From Candidatus Synechococcus calcipolaris G9 (GTDB taxonomy: Bacteria; Cyanobacteriota; Cyanobacteriia; Thermosynechococcales; Thermosynechococcaceae): a stretch of DNA of 64,000 nucleotides. The DNA is taken from the NCBI RefSeq assembly GCF_029582805.1, contig NZ_JAKKUT010000001.1, positions 186,001-250,000 on the forward strand, written 5' to 3'. The translations under genes and the position numbers were made by a program. Shown here in pieces: positions 38,938 to 47,084 of this stretch (position 1 is the stretch's first letter; each line of letters opens with the position of its first letter). The notes under the pieces were generated by a model. The model was not told where the DNA came from, searched no databases, and was given only the letters and a program-made list of their open reading frames with translations.

Positions 38938-39051
38938 AAGAATCGACGTAAAGGTGCTCTTAAGGAAACATTTTTAGATGCAGACATTTTTCCAGAAAGC
39001 TGCCCCTATCGTTGGCAAGAGCTAACAGATGAGTCTTTTTTGCCTGAGTAG
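38938..39051 (+). pseudogene. C-terminal remnant of a second DUF29 gene
   Basis: Directly after the DUF29 stop, and in the same frame, a further 37 codons read NRRKGALKETFLDADIFPES then CPYRWQELTDESFLPE before TAG at 39049-39051. This is the characteristic DUF29 C-terminus (F-P-E-x-C-P-Y ... FLPE) without any N-terminal part or ribosome site. It is best read as the leftover of a tandem paralogue after deletion or recombination. Confidence 0.65.
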
Positions 39052-39085
39052 TAATATATTACCGGTCGGTATAAGAACCTAGACT

Positions 39086-39775
39086 ATGACGATAATTTGG
39101 CCACCTTCATCTTCTCTACCTCCTTTGGAAACTGGCGATCGCCTGGAACGCCATGAATTTGAGCGACGCTATGCCCAGATGCCAGAGATCAAGAAAGCCG
39201 AACTGATTAATGGAGTCGTATACATGGCCTCCCCTTTGCGGTATCGACAGCATGGCCAACCCCATAGTCAAATCAATGCTTGGCTACAGGTGTATGCAGT
39301 AGTTACGCCCTGCGCTGAGGTTGCTGACAATGCCACAGTGCGTCTTGATAGCTACAATGAAGTCCAACCCGATACTCTCTTGCGTTTGGATACTGCCGTA
39401 GGCGGCCAGTCTCGGATTACCCCCGATGACTACCTGGAAGGTGCCCCAGAATTAATTGTGGAAATAGCCTCTAGTAGTGCTGCCTATGATCTCCACGATA
39501 AGCTAGAGGTCTATTGTCGCCATGGAGTACAGGAGTACCTAGTGTGGACAACCCAAGAGCCAGATTTTTACTGGTATGTTCTCCAGAAGGGTCGCTATGA
39601 ACGCCAGGTTATTGATGGGGACTATCTCAAAAGTCAGGTATTTCCAGGGTTGTGGCTTGATCTTCATGCCCTATTAGCCGGGAATATCCGCCAAGTGTTA
39701 CAGGTCTTAAACCTTGGCCTTGCCTCTCCTGAATATCAAACATTTGTGCAGCAGTTACGCCAAAAAACTAGATAA
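39086..39775 (+). CDS. Uma2 family putative endonuclease, paralogue A
   Basis: A 229-residue Uma2 protein: RLERHEFERRYAQMPEIKKA, ELINGVVYMASPLRYRQHGQ, GGQSRITPDDYLEGAPELIV with IASSSAAYDLHDKLEVYCRH, and VWTTQEPDFYWYV. It is strongly similar along its whole length to the Uma2 protein at 40637-41311, differing mainly in the first 15 residues and in the region around residues 60-90. The two flank the DUF3782 gene. Confidence 0.88.
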   Translation: MTIIWPPSSSLPPLETGDRLERHEFERRYAQMPEIKKAELINGVVYMASPLRYRQHGQPHSQINAWLQVYAVVTPCAEVADNATVRLDSYNEVQPDTLLRLDTAVGGQSRITPDDYLEGAPELIVEIASSSAAYDLHDKLEVYCRHGVQEYLVWTTQEPDFYWYVLQKGRYERQVIDGDYLKSQVFPGLWLDLHALLAGNIRQVLQVLNLGLASPEYQTFVQQLRQKTR

Positions 39776-39804
39776 AATAAATTAATCAGAGTTTTAATTG
39801 CCTC

Positions 39805-40635
39805 GTGGAACCAGCCGAAGTCATTGCCATTATTCAACAAGAGCTACCGCAGCTAGTCGCCCAGGATCCCCTAGTCAGAGATTTTGTCCTGCGAACAGTC
39901 TCTGAGTTTTATATAAGCAGACACGAAGCCGATAGTAAGTTTGATCGCATTTTGGCTGAACTTCAGCGAGATCGCGAGGAGCAAACTCGCAAGTGGGAAG
40001 AACAAAACCGCAAGTGGGAAGAACAAGCCGGTCGGTGGGAAGAACAAGCCGGTCGCTGGCAAGAGCAAGCCCGCCGGTGGGAAGAGCAAGATCGTCGTTG
40101 GCAAGAGCAAGCCCGCCGGTGGGAAGAGCAAGATCATCGTTGGCAAGAGCAAGCCCGCCGGTGGGAAGAACAAGATCGCAGATGGCACGAACAACTGGCA
40201 GAAATCCGTCGTCTTGATAAGCGATTTGAGAGTACGATTGGTGCCCTAGGTTCTCGCTGGGGCATTGCTTCTGAAGCTAGTTTTCGTAGTGCCTTAGCGG
40301 GTATTTTAACCGAATCTTTTGGGGTTGATGTCTTAAATCTGACCCTCTATGACAATGAGGGTGAAGTCTTTGGTCGCCCCGATCAGGTGGAGATTGATTT
40401 GATTATCAAAAACGGGATGACGATCGCCTGTGAAATTAAATCCTCTATTGATAAGGCAGGCATGTATATCTTTGACCGAAAGGTGAATTTCTATGCCCGC
40501 CATGCCCAACGGGATATTAGCCGCAAAATTGTCATTTCACCGATGGTAGATCACCGCGCTTTGCCAGTTGCTGAAGCGTTGGGAATCGAAATTTACAGCT
40601 ATGCTGATGCTGTCGAAGGACTCTCGGAGGAATAA
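39805..40635 (+). CDS. DUF3782 protein with heptad-repeat coiled coil
   Basis: A 276-residue protein starting at GTG. After a 45-residue head it has about ten heptads of the form RWEEQxR / RWQEQxR, a continuous coiled coil from about 60 to 130 in which Trp recurs every seven residues. The C-terminal half (LDKRFESTIGALGSRWGIAS; EVEIDLIIKNG-like strand VEIDLIIKNGMTIACEIKSS) has the D-x(n)-E-x-K arrangement of PD-(D/E)XK nucleases. Role unknown. The Uma2 gene after it starts within 2 bases of its stop. Confidence 0.82.
   Translation: MEPAEVIAIIQQELPQLVAQDPLVRDFVLRTVSEFYISRHEADSKFDRILAELQRDREEQTRKWEEQNRKWEEQAGRWEEQAGRWQEQARRWEEQDRRWQEQARRWEEQDHRWQEQARRWEEQDRRWHEQLAEIRRLDKRFESTIGALGSRWGIASEASFRSALAGILTESFGVDVLNLTLYDNEGEVFGRPDQVEIDLIIKNGMTIACEIKSSIDKAGMYIFDRKVNFYARHAQRDISRKIVISPMVDHRALPVAEALGIEIYSYADAVEGLSEE
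39988..40198 (+). repeat. In-gene tandem repeat (21/42 bp)
   Basis: A minisatellite inside the DUF3782 gene with a 21-base period. It has a higher-order 42-base unit, seen as three near-identical copies beginning TGGCAAGAGCAAGCCCGCCG at 40057, 40099 and 40141. Copies differ by a few bases only. Since the period is a multiple of three, unit gain or loss would change coiled-coil length without breaking the frame. Confidence 0.9.
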
Positions 40636-40636
40636 C

Positions 40637-41311
40637 GTGGTGTCTTTGAATCAAGTACAGATACCCGTTTTAGAAAATGGCGATCGCCTGGAACGCTATG
40701 AATTTGAGCGACGCTATACCCAGATGCCAAAGGTCAAGAAAGCCGAACTGATTAATGGAGTTGTGTACATGGCATCCCCAGTAAGAATCAAGCGGCATGC
40801 AGAGCCTCACAGTCAGATTATGACTTGGCTGGGAGTCTATACTGCCTCCACTCTGGGGACTCAATTAGTTGATAATGGAACGGTTCGTTTGGGGGCAGAG
40901 AACGAGGTTCAACCTGATGCTCTATTGCGGCTACATACTGCTGTAGGCGGCCAGTCTTGGATTACCTCCGATGACTACCTGGAAGGTGCCCCTGAATTAG
41001 TTGTGGAAATTGCCTCCAGTAGTGCCGCCTATGATCTTCACGATAAGCTAGAGGTCTATTGTCGCAATGGGGTACAGGAGTATCTGGTGTGGACGACCCA
41101 AGAGCCGGATTTTTACTGGTATGTTCTCATTAAGGGTAGCTATGAACGTCAGGTTGTTGATGGCAGTTATCTCAAAAGTCAGGTATTTCCAGGGCTGTGG
41201 CTCGATGTTCAGGCTCTATTGGCAGGGAATATCCGCCAGGTGTTGCAGGGGTTAAACATGGGTCTTGCCTCCTCTGAATATCAAACATTTCTGAGTCGTC
41301 TAAGCCAGTAA
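40637..41311 (+). CDS. Uma2 family putative endonuclease, paralogue B
   Basis: A 224-residue Uma2 protein closely matching paralogue A: RLERYEFERRYTQMPKVKKA, ELINGVVYMASPVRIKRHAE, DDYLEGAPELVVEIASSSAA, YDLHDKLEVYCRNGVQEYLV. I choose GTG 40637, which has GGAGG six bases upstream and lies 1 base after the stop of the DUF3782 gene; a far upstream ATG (40568) overlaps that gene. The last HIP1 octamer before a 12.8 kb gap lies at its 5' end. Confidence 0.88.
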   Translation: MVSLNQVQIPVLENGDRLERYEFERRYTQMPKVKKAELINGVVYMASPVRIKRHAEPHSQIMTWLGVYTASTLGTQLVDNGTVRLGAENEVQPDALLRLHTAVGGQSWITSDDYLEGAPELVVEIASSSAAYDLHDKLEVYCRNGVQEYLVWTTQEPDFYWYVLIKGSYERQVVDGSYLKSQVFPGLWLDVQALLAGNIRQVLQGLNMGLASSEYQTFLSRLSQ

Positions 41312-41335
41312 TCATCATCTTAAGGAAGGCTTTTC

Positions 41336-41404
41336 ATGGAACAAACTCTGCCATTTTACGATCGTATAAACAATGATATGGTACAGATTAGAAATAGGCT
41401 GTAG
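41336..41404 (+). CDS. Possible 22-residue ORF
   Basis: ATG at 41336 follows AAGGAAGG by six bases and opens a 22-codon frame (EQTLPFYDRINNDMVQIRNR) ending in TAG. The strong ribosome site and polar composition are suggestive, but it matches nothing I recognise. It may be a remnant or a chance ORF between the Uma2 gene and rfbF. Confidence 0.2.
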   Translation: MEQTLPFYDRINNDMVQIRNRL

Positions 41405-41442
41405 AATGCTTATCAAACTTTTCTGTCTACTGATAATCGAAA

Positions 41443-42231
41443 ATGGGAAATCTAATTAACCGTGCTGTGATACTAGCCGGTGGACTTGGTACGCGCATTT
41501 CTGAGGAAACTCATCTCAAGCCCAAGCCCATGATTGAAATTGGTGGGCGGCCCATTCTCTGGCATATCCTAAAAATCTATTCTGCCCATGGCGTGAATGA
41601 GTTTATTATTTGCTGTGGCTATAAAGGCTACATCATCAAAGAATACTTTGCTAACTACTTTTTACATATGTCCGATGTCACTTTCGATATGGCCACAAAT
41701 ACTATGATTGTGCACCAAAGAAAAGCAGAGCCTTGGCGTGTCACACTTGTAGATACCGGGGAGAATACCCTCACTGGCGGACGACTTAAGCGTGTATCAG
41801 AATATCTACAGGGAGAGAAAGCCTTTTGTTTTACCTATGGGGATGGCATTGCTGATATTAATATTACTCGGCAAATTGATTTCCATCAGAGTCATGGCAA
41901 ATTGGCCACTGTAACGGCGGTAAGACCACCAGGACGTTATGGGGCTTTGCAGATCAACCAGGAAGACTATGTAACCGGATTTACAGAAAAACCTCCTGGA
42001 GATGGTGGGTTTATCAATGGTGGTTTTTTTATTCTTTCACCCCAATGTATTAGCTTAATTGCTGGAGATATGACTTCCTGGGAAGCCGAACCTTTAGATA
42101 AACTGGCTTCTAGAGGAGAATTAATGGCCTTTGAGCATCAGGGATTTTGGCAACCGATGGATACTCTCAGAGATAAAAATTACCTAGAAGACCTCTGGCA
42201 GACGGGCCAAGCTCCCTGGAAAATGTGGTGA
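41443..42231 (+). CDS. rfbF: Glucose-1-phosphate cytidylyltransferase
   Basis: Makes CDP-glucose from CTP and glucose-1-phosphate, the entry to CDP-deoxysugars. The nucleotide loop AVILAGGLGTRISEETHLKP, FTYGDGIADINITRQIDFHQ, the GFTEKPPGDGGFINGGFF segment and GFWQPMDTLRDK are family hallmarks. Length 262 is normal. First gene of the polysaccharide island; rfbG follows after 4 bases. Confidence 0.95.
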   Translation: MGNLINRAVILAGGLGTRISEETHLKPKPMIEIGGRPILWHILKIYSAHGVNEFIICCGYKGYIIKEYFANYFLHMSDVTFDMATNTMIVHQRKAEPWRVTLVDTGENTLTGGRLKRVSEYLQGEKAFCFTYGDGIADINITRQIDFHQSHGKLATVTAVRPPGRYGALQINQEDYVTGFTEKPPGDGGFINGGFFILSPQCISLIAGDMTSWEAEPLDKLASRGELMAFEHQGFWQPMDTLRDKNYLEDLWQTGQAPWKMW

Positions 42232-42235
42232 CTCC

Positions 42236-43312
42236 GTGACCCTTGATCCGACGATTTGGCAGAATACCCCAGTTTTTGTGACGGGCCATACTGGCTTTAA
42301 GGGAAGTTGGCTAAGTCTATGGCTCCATCAATTGGGAGCAAATATTTATGGCTATGCCCTAGCACCGCCGACCCAACCAAATCTATTTGAAGTGGCTGAA
42401 GTCAATCGGTTTTTAAGCCAAGACACTCGGGCCGACTTGGCAAGCCTTGCCACCCTGCGACAGGCCATGATGAATGCCCAACCCCATGTTGTCTTCCATC
42501 TAGCGGCGCAACCCCTAGTTAGAGAAAGTTACCGCAATCCCCTGGGCACATTTGCCACCAATGTGATGGGCACAGCCCATGTCTTAGACATTGTGCGAGA
42601 TTTACCATGCGTCAAAGTAGTTATTATTATTACCACTGATAAGGTTTATGAAAACCATGAGTGGGTCTACCCCTACCGTGAAGTAGATAGATTAGGCGGT
42701 TATGATCCCTACAGTGCCAGTAAAGCCGCTGCGGAATTAGTGGTTTCCAGCTATCGCCGTAGTTTTTTTAGCGGTCAAGAACAGCCAAAACTTGTCACAG
42801 TACGAGCAGGGAATGTGGTGGGTGGAGGTGACTGGGCTGTAGATCGACTCGTGCCTGATTGTTTGCGGGCTTTTGAAGTAAATCAACCCGTGTTGTTACG
42901 TCATCCCCAAGCAGTACGCCCCTGGCAACACGTCCTAGAGCCACTTTCTGGCTACTTGCAACTGGCTGAGAAACTTCTTACTTCTGGTGTCTATAATGGT
43001 GCCTGGAACTTTGGCCCGGGTTCTAGGGGAGAAGCCCAAGTGGGAGAAGTGGCCGCAATGATGGCAGTTCTTTGGGGTGAAAATGCCCAAATTAATGCTG
43101 AGATCATGACTAACCAACCCCATGAGGCTAGCCTTTTAAGGCTGGATATTACCCGTGCCCGCTGTGAATTGGGGTGGTCTCCCCGATGGTCAATTCAGCA
43201 AGCCCTAGCGGCAACCATTGAGTGGCATCGGGCCTGGTTGGCGGGTCAAGAAATGGCTACGTACTCTTTAGGGCAAATTAATGCCTATCAAAATAGTGTG
43301 GGAGAGCTATGA
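42236..43312 (+). CDS. rfbG: CDP-glucose 4,6-dehydratase
   Basis: Converts CDP-glucose to CDP-4-dehydro-6-deoxyglucose. An extended SDR with VFVTGHTGFKGSWLSLWLHQ at the N-terminus, ITTDKVYEN, the catalytic YDPYSASKAAAELVVSSYRR (Tyr-x3-Lys) and RAGNVVGGGDWAVDRLVPD. 358 residues, GTG start at 42236. The last 4 bases overlap the next gene. The pair rfbF-rfbG is diagnostic for a CDP-linked deoxysugar. Confidence 0.95.
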   Translation: MTLDPTIWQNTPVFVTGHTGFKGSWLSLWLHQLGANIYGYALAPPTQPNLFEVAEVNRFLSQDTRADLASLATLRQAMMNAQPHVVFHLAAQPLVRESYRNPLGTFATNVMGTAHVLDIVRDLPCVKVVIIITTDKVYENHEWVYPYREVDRLGGYDPYSASKAAAELVVSSYRRSFFSGQEQPKLVTVRAGNVVGGGDWAVDRLVPDCLRAFEVNQPVLLRHPQAVRPWQHVLEPLSGYLQLAEKLLTSGVYNGAWNFGPGSRGEAQVGEVAAMMAVLWGENAQINAEIMTNQPHEASLLRLDITRARCELGWSPRWSIQQALAATIEWHRAWLAGQEMATYSLGQINAYQNSVGEL

Positions 43313-43866
43313 GTCTAACGCTTAAAGAAACCCCAATTACTGGAATGGTTCTTGTCCAAGGTCAACCGTTTCGAGATCGGCGGGGCTTCTTTTATCGAGC
43401 ATTTTGTGATCAACAGTTGGCTTCAGTCTTGGGCGGTCGAATCATTCGCCAAATAAATATCTCACAAACCATGGAGATTGGGGCAATTCGCGGACTCCAC
43501 TTTCAAACTCCACCCGCTACTGAGATGAAACTGGTTCGCTGTCTTCGGGGCCGAGTCTGGGATGTTGTCGTTGATTTACGAGAGGGTTCAAAGACATTTT
43601 TGGAATGGCATGGTGTAGAATTAGAGCCAAATGCCTCGATAATGGTTGTGATCCCTGAAGGATGTGCCCATGGTTTTCAAGTTTTAGAGACAGGTAGCGA
43701 ATTGCTTTATCTTCATACGGCTCCCTATACCCCAACGGCAGAAGGTGGGCTACGCTACAATGATCCTCGCTTGGGTATTTCTTGGCCCCTAGTGCCAACG
43801 GATCTGTCCCAGCGAGATCAAACTCATCCCCTGTTAGCTGATGAGTTTTCAGGAATCAGTTTATGA
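43309..43866 (+). CDS. dTDP-4-dehydrorhamnose 3,5-epimerase family protein
   Basis: A 185-residue cupin of the RmlC family: GMVLVQGQPFRDRRGFFYRA, INISQTMEIGAIRGLHFQTP with the catalytic His, RCLRGRVWDVVVDLREGS, IPEGCAHGFQVLE and LRYNDPRLGISWPL. With rfbF and rfbG before it, the substrate is probably CDP-4-dehydro-6-deoxyglucose rather than the dTDP sugar, giving a 3- or 5-epimerised intermediate. It overlaps both neighbours by 4 bases. Confidence 0.88.
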   Translation: MSLTLKETPITGMVLVQGQPFRDRRGFFYRAFCDQQLASVLGGRIIRQINISQTMEIGAIRGLHFQTPPATEMKLVRCLRGRVWDVVVDLREGSKTFLEWHGVELEPNASIMVVIPEGCAHGFQVLETGSELLYLHTAPYTPTAEGGLRYNDPRLGISWPLVPTDLSQRDQTHPLLADEFSGISL

Positions 43867-45086
43867 AGTGTCGTCATTGTGGTGCTGACATGACTCTTCC
43901 ACTGATAGATTTGGGCAGTGCTCCTCCTTCAAACGCTTATCTAACACCAGAAAAGCTTCATTCCCCAGAATTATGGTTTCCCTTACGGGTCTTGGTTTGC
44001 CAAAAGTGTTGGCTGGTTCAAACAGAAGATTTTACTCAAGCAGATGAGTTGTTTAATGCGGAATATGCCTATTTTTCGAGTACATCCAAAAGTTGGTTGG
44101 CCCATGCAGCCCAGTATAGCCAGGCAATCATTAAAGACCTTGGGCTAAACTCGGACAGTTTTGTGATTGAAATCGCCTCAAATGACGGCTATTTGCTGAA
44201 AAACTTCGTTAAGAAAGAGATTCCTTGCTTGGGCATTGAACCTACGGCAAGTACTGCCGCAGTAGCTGAAAAATTAGGGATTCCAGTCCTACGGGAATTT
44301 TTTGGGGAACCATTAGGTCAACGATTAGCAGACCAAGGACAGCAAGCCAACTTAATTGTAGGGAACAATGTGTATGCCCATGTGCCGGACATTAACGATT
44401 TTACCCGTGGGCTAAAGGCTGCACTCAAACCCGGTGGAACAATCACCCTAGAATTTCCCCATGTAATGAAACTTATTCAACAGGTACAATTTGATACAAT
44501 TTATCATGAGCATTTTTCCTATTTATCTCTCTATACTGTGAATAAAATTTTCAATGATGCTGGCCTCAAAATTTGGGACACTGAAGAGTTATCTACCCAT
44601 GGAGGCAGCCTACGGGTTTATGGATGTCACAAAGATGATCGGAGATCGATCACTGGAAGAGTCCAATCGATATTAGATCAAGAGGCAACTGCTAGTTTAC
44701 AAAACCCAATTCCCTATCAAACCTTTCAAGAAAGGGCAAATACAGTCAAAAACCATCTTATTTCATTTTTAGTTGAACAAAAACGAAAGGGAAAACAAGT
44801 TGCTGCCTATGGAGCTGCTGCCAAGGGAAATACACTGCTGAATTATGCTGGTATAAAACCGGATTTACTACCCTATATTTGTGATGCTTCTCCTGCCAAA
44901 CAGGGAAAGTTTATGCCAGGGAGTCGTATTCCTGTTGTAAATGAAAGTCAAATCAAAAGCACTAAGCCTAGTTATGTGGTGATTTTACCTTGGAATTTAA
45001 AAAAAGAAATCATGCTTCAGCTTGAGTATATTCGAGATTGGGGGGGAAAGCTGGTTTTGGCTATTCCCCAAATGGAGGTAATATGA
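43863..45086 (+). CDS. Class I SAM-dependent C-methyltransferase-like protein
   Basis: A 407-residue three-part methyltransferase of the type seen in branched-sugar pathways (TylC3/NovU-like). The N-terminal zinc-binding part has MKCRHCGADM and LVCQKCWLVQ. The SAM-binding part has FVIEIASNDGYLLKNFVKKE, and YHEHFSYLSLYTVNKIF is the characteristic His-rich segment. The C-terminal part has GKQVAAYGAAAKGNTLLNY. It likely adds a methyl carbon at C3 of a 4-keto CDP-sugar. Overlaps the aminotransferase start by 4 bases. Confidence 0.85.
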   Translation: MKCRHCGADMTLPLIDLGSAPPSNAYLTPEKLHSPELWFPLRVLVCQKCWLVQTEDFTQADELFNAEYAYFSSTSKSWLAHAAQYSQAIIKDLGLNSDSFVIEIASNDGYLLKNFVKKEIPCLGIEPTASTAAVAEKLGIPVLREFFGEPLGQRLADQGQQANLIVGNNVYAHVPDINDFTRGLKAALKPGGTITLEFPHVMKLIQQVQFDTIYHEHFSYLSLYTVNKIFNDAGLKIWDTEELSTHGGSLRVYGCHKDDRRSITGRVQSILDQEATASLQNPIPYQTFQERANTVKNHLISFLVEQKRKGKQVAAYGAAAKGNTLLNYAGIKPDLLPYICDASPAKQGKFMPGSRIPVVNESQIKSTKPSYVVILPWNLKKEIMLQLEYIRDWGGKLVLAIPQMEVI

Positions 45087-46204
45087 ATTCTCGTATTTAC
45101 TACACGAAGCCTTCTATTACTGAATTAGAAGTTGAGTATGCTACGGATGCCGCTCGCAATGGCTGGGGAGATCGCTGTTATGAATATATTGATCGATTTG
45201 AGGAAGCATTTAAAAATCATCTTGGTGTAAAGTATGCCATTGCAACTTCAAGTTGCACGGGTGCATTGCACATGGGTATGGCAGCTTTGGGAATTGGCCT
45301 AGGTGATGAAGTAATTCTGGCAGATACCAATTGGATCGCTACCGCAGCACCCATTGTACATTTAGGAGCAAAACCTGTCTTTGTAGATATCTTACCGGAT
45401 AGCTGGTGCATCGACCCTGAACTAGCGGAAGCTGCTATTACACCTAAAACAAAAGCAATTGTTGCAGTTCATTTGTATGGCAATTTATGCGAAATGGATC
45501 GTTTGCTAGCTATTGGGAAGAAATATGAAATTCCAGTTATTGAAGATGCAGCAGAGGCGATCGGTTCGATTTATCATGGAAAACGAGCTGGAAGTATGGG
45601 CAAGTTCGGGAGTTTCTCCTTTCACGGGACAAAGACACTAACTACTGGTGAGGGTGGGATGTTTGTCACAAACGATGCTGATCTTTATGAAACTGTACTT
45701 ACTCTTTCTAATCATGGACGCGCCAGAGGACAAAAAAAGCAATTTTGGCCAAATATGGTGGGCTTTAAGTATAAAATGTCTAATATTCAGGCGGCGATCG
45801 GTTATGGACAAATGCAGCGCATTGATGAACTAATTGATCGGAAACGTGAGATTCTGAAATTTTATAAAGATCATCTTGAGTGTCTTGAGGGTGTGTCGAT
45901 GAATCCTGAGCCAGAGGGAACGATTAATGGGGCATGGATGCCCACCATTGTCTTTGATAAACAAACTGGAGTGACCCGCGAACAGTTACAATCTCTTTTC
46001 ACATCAGAAAATATAGACGCAAGAGTATTCTTTCATCCTTTGTCGAGTTTATCGATGTTTGAGAAGAAAGAAGTTAATATAAATTCATGGAATATTCCAT
46101 TACGTTCGATTAATCTACCTAGCTATTATGATATAAATCAACAATACCTATCTTTTGTTATAGACTGTATTTCCAAAAAACTAGAAATTATGTCTAAATG
46201 CTAA
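45083..46204 (+). CDS. DegT/DnrJ/EryC1 sugar aminotransferase
   Basis: A PLP enzyme that aminates a keto-sugar nucleotide. In the 373-residue form from ATG 45083, Asp155 (PVIEDAAEAIGS) and the Schiff-base Lys184 (FSFHGTKTLTTGEGGM) are intact, and the C-terminus is complete. It resembles perosamine-synthase-type 4-aminotransferases. Translation is coupled to the methyltransferase before it (ATGA overlap, GGAGG upstream). Substrate inferred as a 4-keto-6-deoxy sugar. Confidence 0.88.
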   Translation: MNSRIYYTKPSITELEVEYATDAARNGWGDRCYEYIDRFEEAFKNHLGVKYAIATSSCTGALHMGMAALGIGLGDEVILADTNWIATAAPIVHLGAKPVFVDILPDSWCIDPELAEAAITPKTKAIVAVHLYGNLCEMDRLLAIGKKYEIPVIEDAAEAIGSIYHGKRAGSMGKFGSFSFHGTKTLTTGEGGMFVTNDADLYETVLTLSNHGRARGQKKQFWPNMVGFKYKMSNIQAAIGYGQMQRIDELIDRKREILKFYKDHLECLEGVSMNPEPEGTINGAWMPTIVFDKQTGVTREQLQSLFTSENIDARVFFHPLSSLSMFEKKEVNINSWNIPLRSINLPSYYDINQQYLSFVIDCISKKLEIMSKC

Positions 46205-47038
46205 ATAATTTACTTACAGAAGAACAAGTAACAGAGTTTAATGAATACGGCTATATTGTCATCAAAGGATTCTACAACCGTAAGGTAGAGATAGAGCCTA
46301 TATTATATGGTATTTGGAAATATTAAAATCTTTTAAAAATATAATATTGAAATAGAATCTAAAGACTTTTCTCCTGAGACCTTTGATTATGGCTATCAAA
46401 AGTTAATTTCTGTTAATCGTAAATATGGGGGGGAAGTGTATGATGCTATTAAACAGATACCTGCCTTTATGCGTCTGCTTAGTTTAGAAAAAAACGATCG
46501 GGTATTTATGCAATTACGAAACATTAATACTCCAGCAATTGCCGCAGCAGGCTATGGTATTCGCATTGATAACCCTCACGAAGAAAAATATCGTTCTTTG
46601 TGGCATTACGAATATAGAGATCAGTTGAGAAGTATAGATGGTATAGTTTTCTGGAGTCCCCTGGTCAATTTAATCTCTGAAATGGGGCCAGTACAGATAT
46701 GCCCACGATCTCATGTGGGTGGATTACGGCGATCTTATTTGAAAGATCCAGACAATCCTGAAAAAACGGGAGTATATGCAATGCGCTTAGAGAATGAAGA
46801 AGCTTTAATTGCTCAATATGGTACTGTTGCACCACTTTCTGAACCAGGAGACTTATTATTAATAGATTTTCTTACTTTACATTCATCGGGTGTTAATATT
46901 TCTGAAAGATCTCGCTGGAGTATACAATTTAGGTACTTTAGTTTTGAAGATCCCAGCGGAATTCGCATTAATTGGACTGGTTGTGTCGCCAATGGTACAC
47001 AACTTAAAGACATTCATCCTGAATTAGTTATAGATTAG
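46198..47038 (+). pseudogene. PhyH-like dioxygenase gene broken by a frameshift
   Basis: ATG 46198, overlapping the aminotransferase by 7 bases, gives LLTEEQVTEFNEYGYIVIKG then FYNRKVEIEPILYGIWKY before TAA at 46324-46326. From 46337 the next frame carries on the same protein (IESKDFSPETFDYGYQKLIS; IDNPHEEKYRSLWHYEYRDQ; EPGDLLLIDFLTLHSSGVNI) to 47038. Together they give a phytanoyl-CoA dioxygenase-like Fe(II)/2-oxoglutarate enzyme of normal length. A real inactivating change or an assembly error in the A/T-rich junction are both possible. The downstream part alone could start at GTG 46436. Confidence 0.65.
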
Positions 47039-47084
47039 CGCTTTGCGTGGATCCAAGTTGTCTTCAAATCTAACATCAACTACT

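Noticed and set aside
39871-40194. Minus- and third-frame open frames with PPAGLLLP or GGKSKPAGGK repeats
   Set aside because: They mirror the tandem repeat of the DUF3782 gene; a 21-base repeat without stops stays open in several frames.
41357-41372. Short palindrome TACGATCGTA upstream of rfbF as a possible telomere-resolvase target
   Set aside because: Only ten bases of perfect symmetry; known hairpin-telomere targets are much longer palindromes, and it lies far from the recombinase gene.
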